Positions 15,917 to 27,775 of a DNA stretch of 64,000 nucleotides are shown piece after piece (positions within the stretch are counted from its first letter, which is position 1; each line of letters starts with the position of its first letter). The position numbers were made by a program, and so were the translations under genes. The notes beneath the pieces are model-generated. The model was not told where the DNA came from. It made no database searches and saw nothing but the letters and a program-made list of their open reading frames with translations. Source of the stretch: Spiroplasma endosymbiont of Labia minor (lineage in GTDB: Bacteria; Bacillota_I; Bacilli_A; Mycoplasmatales; Mycoplasmataceae); NCBI RefSeq assembly GCF_964019845.1, contig NZ_OZ026465.1:1-64000 (forward strand), read 5' to 3'.

Positions 15917-17875
15917 ATGAATAAAAAAAGAAATTGGTGATTTTTTACACTTATATTGTTAATTTTCTTAGCTCTTTTAATTTTTGGGATTGTCTATTTT
16001 TTAAATGGATCAACCACTCAATGAAATATTGATACACTTCATAATTATGCATTAACTGGTAATTTGCAGAATATTCATATGGTTGTTAGCAATAATGTTG
16101 TAACCATTTCTGGTTATTTAATATCAGATGATGGTGCGATAACCCAATTTTCAATCACTATTGCAAGAGACGCGTATAATTTATTGTTACTTGAAGATTG
16201 ATTTGCAAGTTTAAATTCATTAGCTACAGTTTCAGATGGTTCATCAACACCATTATGATTAACATTATTATCAAGCTTCTTACCATTTATTATTATGATA
16301 TTGATTTATGTATGAATATTTAGAATGATGATGAAAGGCGGAGGAATGGGTGGTGCTGGTGGCATATTTGGAATGTCAAAAAACAGAGCAAGACAAACTA
16401 AATCGGATGTTAAATTTTCAGATGTTGCCGGTATTTCTGAGGAAAAAGCAGAAATTGTTGAATTAGTTGATTATCTTAAAAATCCATCAAAATATGCTTC
16501 AGCAGGAGCACGTGTTCCAAAAGGTGTCTTGATGGAAGGGCCACCAGGAACAGGTAAAACTTTATTAGCTAAAGCCGTTGCAGGAGAAGCTAATGTACCG
16601 TTTTTCTCAATAGCGGGTTCTGAATTTGAAGAAATGTTTGTTGGATTAGGTGCAAGTCGTGTTCGTGAAATGTTTGCGGATGCAAAAAAAACAGCTCCTT
16701 GTATTATATTTATAGACGAAATAGATGCAGTTGGAAGAAAACGTTCAGCAAATATGGGATCTGGTACAAACGAACAAACTTTAAACCAATTACTTGTTGA
16801 AATGGATGGTTTTGGAACTAATTCTGGAATTATTGTTATGGCAGCTACAAATCGTGTTGATGTTTTAGATAGTGCTTTATTAAGACCTGGTCGTTTCGAT
16901 AGAACTATTCAAATTTCATTACCTGATATTCGCGAACGTGAAGCGATACTTAGATTACATGCAAGAAATAAAAAAATATCACCAAAAGTTGATTGAAGAC
17001 GTGTGGCTGAGAGAACACCAGGGTTTTCTGGTGCTCAGTTAGAAAACGTTTTAAATGAAGCTGCTATTTTAATGGTTCGTGAAAAAAAACCAATTATTTC
17101 AATTCAAGAAATAGACGAAGCAATTGACCGAGTAGTTGGTGGACCTGCAAAAAAATCTCGTGCAATGACAGCACAAGACAAAGATATAGTTTCATATCAT
17201 GAGGCAGGTCATGCACTGATTGGATTAAAATTAGACTCTGCTTCAAAAGTTCAAAAAGTAACTATCATACCTCGTGGTAATGCTGGTGGTTATACAATTA
17301 TGACTCCAAAAGATGAATCGGTATTTTCATCAATTCAAGATTTAGAAGCTTCAATCGCTGGTTATTTAGGCGGAAGAGCAGCCGAATCTATAATATTTGG
17401 AGATAAAAATGTTACAACAGGTGCCCATGATGATTTAGATAAAGCAACAAACATTGCGAGAAGAATGGTCACACAATTTGGTATGTCATCACTTGGTATG
17501 ACGAAATTTATAACAATGCAAGATGATGCTTATGGTAAAACTACAGGAGCTTATTCTGATGAAACTGCTGCTAAAATTGATGCTGAAATAGCAAAAATGT
17601 TAGATAGATCTTATGAAATTGCTAAAAAAATCATTTCAGAACATCGTGATACTTTAGAATTGATAGCGGAATCATTAAAAATTTTAGAAACTATTACAGC
17701 AGAGCAAATAGAATTTATTAATAAAAATAAAAAATTGCCTCAAGAAGTTATTGATGAAAAACTTAAAAGAGAAGAACGTAAAGAAAAAGAAGAACGTGGA
17801 GAAATTCTTGATTTTTCACCAGATGAAAATGATGATACAGATCCCACAAATAATTCAGAAGAAAAAGATAAATAA
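15917..17875 (+). CDS. ftsH: ATP-dependent zinc metalloprotease FtsH
   Basis: This 652-residue membrane protease degrades misfolded and short-lived membrane proteins. It has an N-terminal transmembrane helix, a short extracytoplasmic domain, a second helix near residues 118-137, the AAA domain (Walker [12 protein letters not shown] ending LLRPGRFDR) and the M41 zinc motif HEAGH at residues 428-432. The C-terminal tail is highly charged. GGTGG precedes the ATG. A strong terminator follows. Confidence 0.96.
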
Positions 17876-17883
17876 TTTAAATA

Positions 17884-17905
17884 AAAACCGCTTGGCGGTT
17901 TTTTT
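17884..17905 (+). terminator. Intrinsic terminator after ftsH
   Basis: A GC-rich stem AACCGC/GCGGTT with a 3-base TTG loop is followed by a seven-T run. Confidence 0.9.
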
Positions 17906-17908
17906 CGT

Positions 17909-17914
17909 TATAAT
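17909..17914 (+). promoter_or_regulatory. -10 box for the small ORF and hslO
   Basis: TATAAT lies directly behind the ftsH terminator and 24 bases before the ATG of the 57-residue ORF. Confidence 0.5.
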
Positions 17915-17937
17915 TTTTATGTGGTGGAGATTTAGTT

Positions 17938-18111
17938 ATGAAAAGAAACGTAATAAAAAGAAAAAAAGAATTAGATAAAATAAGTGAGAATTATAATAGT
18001 TTTGTCCAAATACCTGAAGATTTAAAAATAGAATTTGTAGAAAAACCAAAAGAAGAATTGGATAAAGATTTCGTCGAAAGTATAAATGTACTTCCAAAAA
18101 TAAAAGAATAA
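17938..18111 (+). CDS. Small charged protein, unknown function (57 aa)
   Basis: The ORF begins MKRNVIKRKKELDK and ends NVLPKIKE, with no membrane segment and no cysteine. It is strongly basic at the start and acidic later. GGAGA lies eight bases upstream of the ATG, and a TATAAT is placed just before, so both transcription and translation signals are good. hslO follows after 14 bases and may be cotranscribed. I do not recognise a family. Conservation between relatives would decide whether it is real. Confidence 0.6.
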   Translation: MKRNVIKRKKELDKISENYNSFVQIPEDLKIEFVEKPKEELDKDFVESINVLPKIKE

Positions 18112-18125
18112 TAGGAGTAAATAAT

Positions 18126-18986
18126 ATGGATTTAGAAATTAGAGCAATAAGCGAAAAGCATAATATAAAAATGTCAATAATAGATATAACAGAATCTTTC
18201 CAAAAAATAGTTGATTTGCAGCAAACTAACCCTTTGGCATCTTTAGCTGCTGGGAGAGTAACTATAGCTAATGCACTTATTGGCCTATCTCAAAAAAATA
18301 ATGAAAAAATAACTTCAGTTATTAATGGTGCTGGATATATCGGAACCATTATTTCAGAATACCAAAATAATGCAGTAAGAACCTATGTGCAAATTCCTGA
18401 TTTTGATATAACAGGTATTACTCAAGGAGAAATTTCTCCTTTAGCACAAGTTGTTGGTAAAAATGGATTTTTGCAAGTGACAAGAGATAGTGGTATGAAA
18501 GAACCATATACATCAAGAGTACAATTGGTTAATGGAGAAATAAATATTGATTATATGTATTATTTGAATCAGTCAGAACAAATTCATTCAATAATAGCTT
18601 CTGATGTCAAAATAGATAACAATGGTAAAATTAAAAAAGCAGTAGGTTTAATTGTTCAACTGCTTCCTGAATATACAGATGAAGATATAAATTTTTTAGA
18701 AGAAAAATTAGGTTCTTTAGATTACACGACTAAAGTTTTAAGCAAAACTACTAATTATCACGAATTTTTAAAAGATATTGCTTTTGATGTTAAAATACTT
18801 TCAAATAATACTTTGAAATTCGAATGTACTTGCTCAGTTGAAAAAGTATTAGCTTCAGTAAAATTGTTAGGTAAAGATGAATTAGAAAAAATAATAGAAC
18901 AAGCAGAAGATGTAGAAGTAGTTTGCGATTTTTGCAAGAAAAAATATGTAGTTTCAGTTAATGAAGTGAAAAAAATTTTGAACTAA
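18126..18986 (+). CDS. hslO: Redox-regulated chaperone Hsp33
   Basis: Hsp33 is a holdase activated when its zinc site is oxidised. The 286-residue protein has the family length, the NGAGYIGTI segment near residue 68 and the C-terminal zinc cysteines: CTC near 239-241 and CDFC near 270-273. The ribosome site TAGGAGTAA is spaced well from the ATG. Confidence 0.93.
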   Translation: MDLEIRAISEKHNIKMSIIDITESFQKIVDLQQTNPLASLAAGRVTIANALIGLSQKNNEKITSVINGAGYIGTIISEYQNNAVRTYVQIPDFDITGITQGEISPLAQVVGKNGFLQVTRDSGMKEPYTSRVQLVNGEINIDYMYYLNQSEQIHSIIASDVKIDNNGKIKKAVGLIVQLLPEYTDEDINFLEEKLGSLDYTTKVLSKTTNYHEFLKDIAFDVKILSNNTLKFECTCSVEKVLASVKLLGKDELEKIIEQAEDVEVVCDFCKKKYVVSVNEVKKILN

Positions 18987-19061
18987 TAAAATTTTATATT
19001 AGTTTGTTAGAAAAAAGAGTAAAATATATAGTGACATTGTTTTATTAGAAAGAAGTACCTT

Positions 19062-19991
19062 ATGGCTGATACTGATAATAAACCTAAAAAAATAACTGAA
19101 GAAAATCTTCCACTAGAAAGAGAATTCATTGTTACTCAACCATTTACAACTACATCTGAAGGTGTAAAAGCGATAAAAGAGGAAAATAAATTCCAAAAAA
19201 TTTTAACAGCAAAATATTCAAAACAAATTTTAAATGGAAAAATTGTTTCAACTTCGGGTAAAAAACCTGATATTGAAAATTATGTAATTGAACTTGAAGA
19301 TGTTAAAAAATCTTATATTACGGGAGATGTTGATACACCAGTTTTAAAAGGGATTAATTTACAACTTAGAAAAGGTGATTTTATAGTAATTTTAGGTCCA
19401 TCGGGATCTGGTAAAACTACTTTATTAAACATCATTTCTGGGTTGGATAAAGTTTCATCTGGTGATGTTTTTGTTTTGGGTAATAATTTATCATTGTTAA
19501 AAGATTCACATTTAACTAAATTTAGACGTGAAAATGTTGGTTTTATATTCCAACAATATAACTTGTTAACTAATCTAACTGCAAAAGAAAATGCTGAAGT
19601 TGGTGAAAACTTATCAAGAAATAAAAATAAAGATTTAACAATTAATGATATTTTTGAAACAATCGGAATGAAAGAACAAATGAATAAATATCCTCACCAA
19701 ATGTCTGGTGGACAACAACAACGTGTTTCGATAGCTCGTGCACTTGCAAAAAATCCTAATATTTTATTTGGAGATGAACCAACGGGAGCTTTAGATGAAG
19801 AAATGGGTCGAAAAGTACTTGAAATATTAGTTGATGTAAATAAAAAATATAAAACTACTGTAATTGTGGTTACACATAACCCAAATATAGCTTTAATTGC
19901 AAATACTGTTATTCATGTTCGCAATGGTTTAATAGATGAGATTAAAAATAATACTAATCCAAAAAAACCATCAGAAATAGATTGATCATAA
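19062..19991 (+). CDS. ABC transporter ATP-binding protein (LolD/MacB type)
   Basis: This 309-residue ATPase has Walker A GPSGSGKTT near residue 112, the signature MSGGQQQR near 219, and Walker B LFGDEPTGALDEE, which is diagnostic for the MacB/LolD/FtsE-like class that powers lipoprotein, peptide or efflux permeases. About 75 extra residues precede the ATPase domain, which is unusual. No permease lies next to it, so its partner must be elsewhere. A strong terminator follows, so it is probably a single-gene unit. Confidence 0.88.
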
Positions 19992-19998
19992 TAAAATT

Positions 19999-20033
19999 AA
20001 AATCTCCGTTATATACGGAGATTTTAATTTTTT
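19999..20033 (+). terminator. Intrinsic terminator after the ABC ATPase gene
   Basis: An 11-bp perfect stem (AAAATCTCCGT/ACGGAGATTTT) with a TATAT loop is followed by a T-rich run. Confidence 0.9.
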
Positions 20034-20088
20034 GTTTTTTATAAATTATTTAATGAAAAAGTTAAAATAACTAAGAGAGGATAATTAT

Positions 20089-20175
20089 ATGGTAATTATT
20101 TATATTTTTAATATTAAAGATTATAAAAATAAGAGAAATAATTTTACTAAATTAAATGAATATTGATGAAAATAG
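20089..20175 (+). CDS. 28-residue leader ORF overlapping the dus start
   Basis: MVIIYIFNIKDY...EYWWK reads from an ATG with a strong ribosome site (AGAGAGGA, six bases upstream). It ends in TAG ten bases inside the dus gene, so its two UGA Trp codons straddle the dus ATG. The dus gene itself has no visible ribosome site. The arrangement suggests translational coupling, or a UGA-Trp-sensitive leader peptide; both are inference. Confidence 0.45.
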
Positions 20176-21137
20176 GTAATGTTGAAATAAAAGGGAAATT
20201 AATTTTAGGGCCAATGGCAGGTACTACAAATGAGGCATTTAGGATTATTGCGAAAGAAAAAGGAGCTTCTCTTGTGTATGCAGAAATGGTTTCTTCAGAA
20301 GGATTAATTCATAATAATAAAAAGACATTTGAAATGATTAATATTGAAAATATTGAGCATCCAGCAACTTTACAAATTTTTGGTTATAATGTCAATTCGT
20401 TTGTTGAGGCCGCAAAATTAGTAGATAAAGAATCAGAATGTGATATTGTAGACATAAATATGGGATGCCCTGTTCCTAAAGTTGCAATAAAATCGCAAGC
20501 AGGGGCCAATTTATTAAAATTTCCAGATAAAGTTTTTGAAGTTGTAAAATCTGTAGTAAATAATACAACTAAACCTGTTACGGTGAAAATGCGAATAGGT
20601 TGGGATGAACAATCTAAAAACTGTGTTGAATTGGCAAAAATTTGTGAAAAGGCAGGGGCAAAAGCAATCGCTTTACATGCAAGAACTAGATCACAATTTT
20701 ATACAGGAAAAGCTGATTGAAGTTGAATAAGAAAAATCAAACAAGCAGTTTCCATTCCTGTAATTGGTAATGGCGATGTTATTGATGGAATATCAGCTAA
20801 AGCAATGTTTGATGAAACAGGATGCGATGCAATTATGATTGCAAGAGCCGCACAGGGTAATCCTTGAATTTTTGAACAAATAAATTATTATTTAGAAACA
20901 GGTCAAGAATTAGAAAAACCAACATTCAGTGAATGAAGAAAAACTGTTTTAAGACACGCCGAATTATTGATTACAAAAAGAGGTCAAGAACTAGGTATTA
21001 AAGAAATGAGAAAACAATTATTATGATATTTGAATGTTTTAGAAAAAAATAAAAATATTTTGGAAATGAAGAAAATGATAACAAGCATAAATACGATTGT
21101 TGAATTAAATAATGTTATAGATATGTATAATAATTAA
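20166..21137 (+). CDS. dusB: tRNA-dihydrouridine synthase
   Basis: This flavin enzyme of 323 residues reduces uridines in the tRNA D-loop. It shows the FMN-binding start GPMAGTTNEAFR, the catalytic-cysteine motif NMGCPVPKV near residue 100, VKMRIGW, and HARTRSQFY near 174. The subfamily is given as DusB because low-GC bacteria normally carry that type; this is not certain. The ATG at 20166 is within a 28-residue upstream ORF and lacks its own Shine-Dalgarno. Confidence 0.88.
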
Positions 21138-21163
21138 AATAAATAAAAAAGGGAGATTAGACT

Positions 21164-22681
<1,518 letters not shown>

Positions 22682-22687
22682 TTTGTT

Positions 22688-23689
22688 TTGCGTTATGGAA
22701 TAGAATTAGGTTACAAATCAAAATTGACAACTAGGGAAACAATAGAAGGTTTATCAATAATTAAAGAAAATTTTTCAGATGAATTAAAAAAACATTTTAA
22801 TTTGATTTCTGTAGAAGCTGCCGTTGTAACAGATAAATTTTCATGATTGAATGATGACTATCAAGGTACATTAAGAACTATAGACTTTGATTCTGATAAA
22901 GGAAATTTATTTGGTGAAATAATTCAAGCCAATAATAAATGAAGAAGATGATTTTTGTATAAAAATAAAATTAAAGATAATAATTATGGAATTTTAACAT
23001 GTTCTAATTTAATACAAAGAGATGCAATAATATCTAATGTTAATTCTATTGTTCAAACAGAAATCGGTTTTGAAATAATTGAAGAAAAAAAAGACATAAA
23101 AAAGATTCAAGAAATTATGGTAAAGATTTATTCGATTATTTTAAAAATTTACAAAAATATCAAAAAATCATTTCCAATTTTGAAAGGTGAGTTATTTTCT
23201 CAAAATTTAATATTTATTTCTATTTCAAAACTGAAAGCTCTTTATCCACTTTTAAATTTAAATGAATGTCTAAGTAAATTTTCAAGAGAAAATGGCTCTT
23301 TTGTTTTAATGTCTACTGGTAATAATGAAACAAATAAAATACCTAATAATTTTTCACAGGATGTTTTTGATTATAGTACATATATGCAATTATTTATTTA
23401 TTCTCCCGCATCAGAAAATGCAATAGAGTTAGTTTATCTTGCATACACGGTTAATCATGATTCGCTGCAAATTCAAAATTCTAAATTAAAAGAAAATTAT
23501 AAAACAGAAACAGAATATAATCATTTAATTACAATTGAGGAATTGCCATTAACTATTTCTTGCGGGTTAAATTTAGCTCGATTATCAATGACCATTTTGC
23601 AAAAACAACATATTGGTGAAGTACAGCATTCTGTTTGACAAAAAAAATTTTTAGATTATTGTGAAGCTAATGAAATTACAATATTATAA
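22688..23689 (+). CDS. Divergent aspartate-ammonia ligase (AsnA-like), possibly altered activity
   Basis: The 333-residue product (E. coli AsnA has 330) aligns by eye along its whole length with AsnA. The match includes SKLKALYPLLNLNE (AsnA SQELLSRYPDLDAK) and HIGEVQHSVW (AsnA HIGQVQAGVW) near residue 309. Key motifs are eroded: the GDGTQDNLSG loop is replaced by TDKFSWLNDDYQG, and the ATP-site GGGIGQSRL by SCGLNLARL. It may have lost asparagine synthesis or changed substrate. The TTG start is chosen because it follows AGAGG; there is no upstream in-frame ATG. It overlaps the IspD-like gene by 20 bases. Confidence 0.72.
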
Positions 23690-24356
23690 AAAAAAATCTA
23701 AAATAAATTATTCAGCAATTATTGTAGCAAACGGAGATTCAAAAAGATTTGGTTCGGAAAATAAATTATTAAAGAAATTAAAAAGTAGCAATGTTTTAAT
23801 TGAAGCAATAAAACCATTTTTGAAAAATAATTTTATTGATCAAATAATAATAGTTTGTCCAAAAGAAATAGAAAATGTAATTTTAGATTACTTTGCAGTT
23901 AAAAATTGAGCAATAGACAGACTGCAATTTTCTAGAGGCGGATCAGAAAGATATCTTTCTGTTCAAAAGGGTATGCATTATGTCAAAAATAATTTTGTAT
24001 TAATTCATGATGGAGCTAGACCGTATTTGTCAAATGAATTATTAGATAAAATTATGTTAAATCTAATAAATAATGATGCTGTTATTCCTAGTTTAACAAT
24101 CAATTCTGCCTTAAAGCAAAAAAATACTAGTGGTGATTTTATTCATGTGAATAGAAATGATTTTTTAATAACACAAACACCACAAGGTTTTAAGACAAAA
24201 ATCTATGATAATGCATTAAAAAGAAACAAACCGAACAATTATAATTATGATGATGATGCAACCTTTATAGAATTAAATTCACCAGAAATAAAAATGATAT
24301 ATATAAATGGAGACATAAAAAATATAAAAATAACAAATAAAGAAGATATTTTTTAA
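23670..24356 (+). CDS. ispD: IspD-like nucleotidyltransferase
   Basis: This 228-residue GT-A fold cytidylyltransferase resembles 2-C-methyl-D-erythritol 4-phosphate cytidylyltransferase. It has the nucleotide loop ANGDSKRFGSENK near residue 20, RGGSERYLSVQKG near 92, HDGARPYLS near 113, and TPQGF near 172. The same family includes TarI-type ribitol-phosphate enzymes, so the substrate is uncertain; no other MEP pathway gene is in the window. The ATG at 23670 is used; an in-frame GTG at 23661 is possible. It ends in a spacer leading to the rpsF operon. Confidence 0.8.
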
Positions 24357-24445
24357 ATAGTTATTTTCTTATTTAAAATGATATACAATATATTAGCGAG
24401 TTAATATTTATTTAAAAAACTAATAAAATTACAAATAGGTATTTA

Positions 24446-24482
24446 ACTCCTTGGCATTTATGCCCAAAAGACCACAAGGAGA
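24446..24482 (+). promoter_or_regulatory. rpsF leader hairpin that masks the ribosome site (S6:S18 leader-like)
   Basis: CTCCTTG at 24447-24453 pairs perfectly with CAAGGAG at 24475-24481, which contains the rpsF Shine-Dalgarno AAGGAG. Inside is a second short hairpin (GCA-TTTA-TGC) followed by CCAAAAGACCA. The layout and position match the S6:S18 autoregulatory leader known upstream of rpsF-rpsR operons in many bacteria. Repression by the S6/S18 complex is inferred from that family. Confidence 0.7.
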
Positions 24483-24491
24483 CATATTTTT

Positions 24492-24950
24492 ATGATTAGA
24501 AAATACGAAGTTATGTATATCATTGATCAAGATGCAAAAGATTTAAATTTGATAACATCTAAATTAAATGATGCTTTAACTGCAAATGGAGGAAAGATTG
24601 TTGAACAAGCAGAATGAGGATTGAAAAATTTCGCTTACTCAATTAATCACAAAAATAAAGGTTATTACTTTGTTTTAATAGTAAATACCGAAGCTGCAAA
24701 TATTAATGAAATGAAACGTATTGCAGGAATTGATAAAAATGTTATTCGTGTTTTAGTTATTAATACAGAATCAGAAAGTCATTATGAACAATCTACTGTA
24801 TATGCAAAAACAGATATGACAAAATTTAAAGAAGAAAAAAAACCAGCAGGTCCACGATTTGAAAGAAAATTCAGATCAAGAAATGAATCAGATGGAAATG
24901 CCGGAGCTAAATTCAAAACAGAAGCACCAGCAAATAAGCCAACTGAATAA
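24492..24950 (+). CDS. rpsF: Small ribosomal subunit protein bS6
   Basis: The 152-residue protein begins MIRKYEVMYIID, the classical bS6 start, and keeps the S6 fold to about residue 97. The C-terminal 50 residues are a charged low-complexity tail, longer than in Bacillus (95 residues). AAGGAG lies 11 bases before the ATG and is enclosed in the leader hairpin. It forms an operon with ssb and rpsR. Confidence 0.95.
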
Positions 24951-24985
24951 ATTATTAACAATATTGGAATAGGAGTTGAATTACA

Positions 24986-25468
24986 ATGAATCAAGTTCAA
25001 TTAACTGGGAGATTGGTTAGAGACCCTCAATTACGTACAGCAAATAACGGTAAATCATTTTGTGCTTTTAATTTAGCAGTATCAAGTTTTTCTTCTAACG
25101 GACAAGATTATACTAATTATATTTCTTGTTTTGCGTGAGAAAAAACTGCAGAAAATTTGGTTAAATATCAATCAAAAGGCAGCTTAATTGCTGTTGAAGG
25201 CTCTTTGGCTGTAAGATCTAATAAAAAAGATGATGGTACTTATGATAATCAAATGTCTGTATCAGTACAAAGAATAGAATTTTTAGGTTCAAAAAATGAT
25301 CGACCTTCATCATCTGTAGAACAAAATTATGATGTAAATAATTTTGAACGTTCTACAACAGGATTTGATTTTGAAGAAATTAATAATTTTGCTGCTGAAA
25401 ATAAAGCAGAAGAAAAAAATTCAAATTCTAATACATTAGATGATTCAGATTCAATTTTATGAGATTAA
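24986..25468 (+). CDS. ssb: Single-stranded DNA-binding protein
   Basis: The 160-residue protein has an N-terminal OB fold (NQVQLTGRLVRDPQLR ... FNLAV) and an acidic, disordered tail. The end reads DDSDSILWD instead of the usual DDDIPF tip that docks partner proteins, a departure worth noting. The position between rpsF and rpsR is conserved in Firmicutes. AGGAG is present upstream of the ATG. Confidence 0.94.
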
Positions 25469-25483
25469 TAAGGAGTAAACAAA

Positions 25484-25711
25484 ATGGCAATTCGTAAATT
25501 TGTAAAACGCAAAAAAATTAATTTTTTTGCAAAAAATAATATAAATTATATAGATTATAAAGATGTAGAATTATTAAAAAAATTTATTTCTGGTTCAGGA
25601 CAAATTCTACCACGTAGAGTCACAGGTACTTCACCAAAACATCAACGTATGTTAGCAACTGCGATTAAACGTTCAAGAGTTATGGGACTTTTACCATTTG
25701 TAATACAATAA
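25484..25711 (+). CDS. rpsR: Small ribosomal subunit protein bS18
   Basis: This 75-residue basic protein contains the conserved stretches [15 protein letters not shown] and [21 protein letters not shown] precedes the ATG. It is the last gene of the rpsF-ssb-rpsR operon and is followed by a terminator. Confidence 0.96.
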   Translation: MAIRKFVKRKKINFFAKNNINYIDYKDVELLKKFISGSGQILPRRVTGTSPKHQRMLATAIKRSRVMGLLPFVIQ

Positions 25712-25716
25712 TTTTT

Positions 25717-25746
25717 AAAATCACTCATATTAGAGTGATTTTTTAT
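25717..25746 (+). terminator. Intrinsic terminator after rpsR
   Basis: A 10-bp perfect stem AAAATCACTC/GAGTGATTTT with a six-base loop runs into a T-run. Confidence 0.9.
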
Positions 25747-25828
25747 TAACATATTAACATTGGTATTTATAAATTATAGAAATTATTATTATTGAGTTAA
25801 GATAATATTTGGAAAGTAGGGCGTGTTT

Positions 25829-26281
25829 ATGAAAGTTATATTTTTAAAAGATGTTAAAGGTAAAGGGAAGAAACATGAAGTTAAAAATGTTACTGATGGT
25901 TATGCAAAAAATTATTTAATACCAAATGGTTTAGTTGAAATAGCTTCACGTGATAGCATAAATCAAAATGTTCGTGAAATTAATCACGAAAAAGAAACTG
26001 AAAATAAACTACGTGATGAATTATTAAATTTAAAAACTCAAATAGAATCAATAAAAGATTTTAAATTTATTTTAAAAATTAAAGATAATAAACCATTTGG
26101 ATCTGTTTCTTTAAAACAAATAGAAGAAAAATTGCACACAAAAAATCATTTGATGCAAATTGATAAACGTAAATTTATTAATGCAAATAATTTAAATAAG
26201 ATAGGTACATATTATTTGAACTATAAATTAGACCATGATATTATTGCGCGATTGACAGTAATTGTAGAAGGTGAACAATAG
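25829..26281 (+). CDS. rplI: Large ribosomal subunit protein bL9
   Basis: The 150-residue protein starts [21 protein letters not shown]-like and continues with [11 protein letters not shown], the bL9 signature; the C-terminal domain follows. The ATG at 25829 is used rather than GTG at 25823 because bL9 proteins begin MKVI. TAGGG lies close upstream. dnaB follows with a one-base gap. Confidence 0.95.
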   Translation: MKVIFLKDVKGKGKKHEVKNVTDGYAKNYLIPNGLVEIASRDSINQNVREINHEKETENKLRDELLNLKTQIESIKDFKFILKIKDNKPFGSVSLKQIEEKLHTKNHLMQIDKRKFINANNLNKIGTYYLNYKLDHDIIARLTVIVEGEQ

Positions 26282-26282
26282 T

Positions 26283-27677
26283 ATGATTGAAAATAATGAA
26301 ATGACAAATTCTATTTTATTAAATGCAGAGGCGCAATTGTTATCTATTGCAATTCACTCTTCAACAGCTTTTAATGAAATTTCTTTGCAGGTAAAAACAG
26401 ATGATTTTACAAAGCAGGCTAATCAAATTATTTACAAAACATTATTTGAATTAAGAGATGAAAATAAAGATATTTCATTGACGCAATTAGCAGATTATTT
26501 AAATTATTCAAATAAATTAAATCAAGCTGGCGGAATGGTATATTTATCAGAATTATCATCTTTATACTATACAGATGAAGGATTTGAAAATTTTGTTCAA
26601 ATTATTTTTGAACATTCACTTAAAAGGCAACTAACTAAAACAGTTACTGATATAAAATCATGATTAGATTCAGGTCAATCATCTATAATGCAAATTTTTT
26701 CTCAAGCTCAGTCGAGTATTTTAGATATTAAAACAGATTTATTATCAGATTCAATGACACCAATTTCTGTTATTGCAGATGAAGTACTACATCACATAGA
26801 TAAATTGCGTCAGAATAAAGAAATAATAACAGGAGTTCCCTCTGGATTTAAAGATTTAGATAATATGACAGCTGGTTGACAAAATGGTGATTTAATTATT
26901 TTGGCTGCTAGACCTTCAATGGGTAAAACTGCATTTGCATTAAATTTAGGTTTTAATGCAGCAATAGAATCATTACAACAAGGAACATCAAAAACAAATG
27001 GAATTGCATTTTTTTCTTTAGAAATGCCAAAAGAACAATTAGTTCAACGTATATTTGGTATGCAAGCACAAATTAATTCTCAAACTATTAGAACCGGACA
27101 AGTTAATAATAGTAGCAACCAATCAATTGCAAATATGGAATTGATGGAAAAATTGGCTAATGCTAATGAAACAATCAAACGTTTAAACATCGTAATAGAT
27201 GACACACCGGGAATGACGGTCTTACAAATTCAATCAAAGTTAAGAAAAATGAAACGTGATTATGGCATTAATTTATGTGTAATAGATTATTTACAATTAA
27301 TTTCTTCTGTGAATGGTTTTGGTGATAACAGGCAAAATGAAATTGCAACAATTTCAAGACAATTAAAAAAGGTAGCCAGAGAATTAAATATGCCAATAAT
27401 TTGTTTATCACAATTATCTCGTTCTGTTGAAAAACGTGAAGATAAAAAACCTATTATGTCTGATCTTCGTGATTCTGGTGCTATAGAACAAGATGCAGAT
27501 ATTATTATGTTTTTGTATCGACAAGATTACTATCTACACGATAACCAATTAGTTAATGAACAATCAGATGTTGATGAAACAGAAATAATTATCGCAAAAC
27601 ATCGTAATGGGCCAACAGGAATTATTAAATTGAATTTTAATAAATTATATGGAAAATTTACAAATACAATAAATTAA
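26283..27677 (+). CDS. dnaB: Replicative DNA helicase
   Basis: This 464-residue hexameric helicase (called DnaC in Bacillus) has an N-terminal helical domain and a RecA-like domain with Walker A ARPSMGKTAF near residue 214, Walker B CVIDYLQLI near 333 and the SQLSRSVEKR loop. The ATG at 26283 follows GAAGGTGA in the end of rplI; an in-frame GTG at 26271 is less likely. The rplI-dnaB pairing is conserved in Firmicutes. Confidence 0.95.
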
Positions 27678-27740
27678 TAATTTTAAAATAAATCATTTTG
27701 GTGATTAATAATATTTATGTATTATAGGGTTCGTTTTTGC

Positions 27741-27746
27741 TATAAT
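27741..27746 (+). promoter_or_regulatory. -10 box of the 27.8-kb lipoprotein
   Basis: TATAAT lies 29 bases before the ATG. The -35 is not evident. Confidence 0.5.
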
Positions 27747-27775
27747 AAATTTATGATTTGTGGGAGAGAGACTAT

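Noticed and set aside
17751-17978. A Lys-rich frame overlapping the ftsH 3' end and its terminator
   Set aside because: It is out of frame with ftsH, runs through an intrinsic terminator, and conflicts with the better-supported small ORF at 17938.
23237-23250. TTATCCACT near-matches to the DnaA box inside the AsnA-like gene (and at about 50894 in the S component)
   Set aside because: Single isolated near-matches in coding sequence are expected by chance in AT-rich DNA.
25945-25961. TTCACGTGATAGC in rplI as a second parS site
   Set aside because: Only half of the 16-mer matches; one arm is lost and it lies in a conserved coding region.
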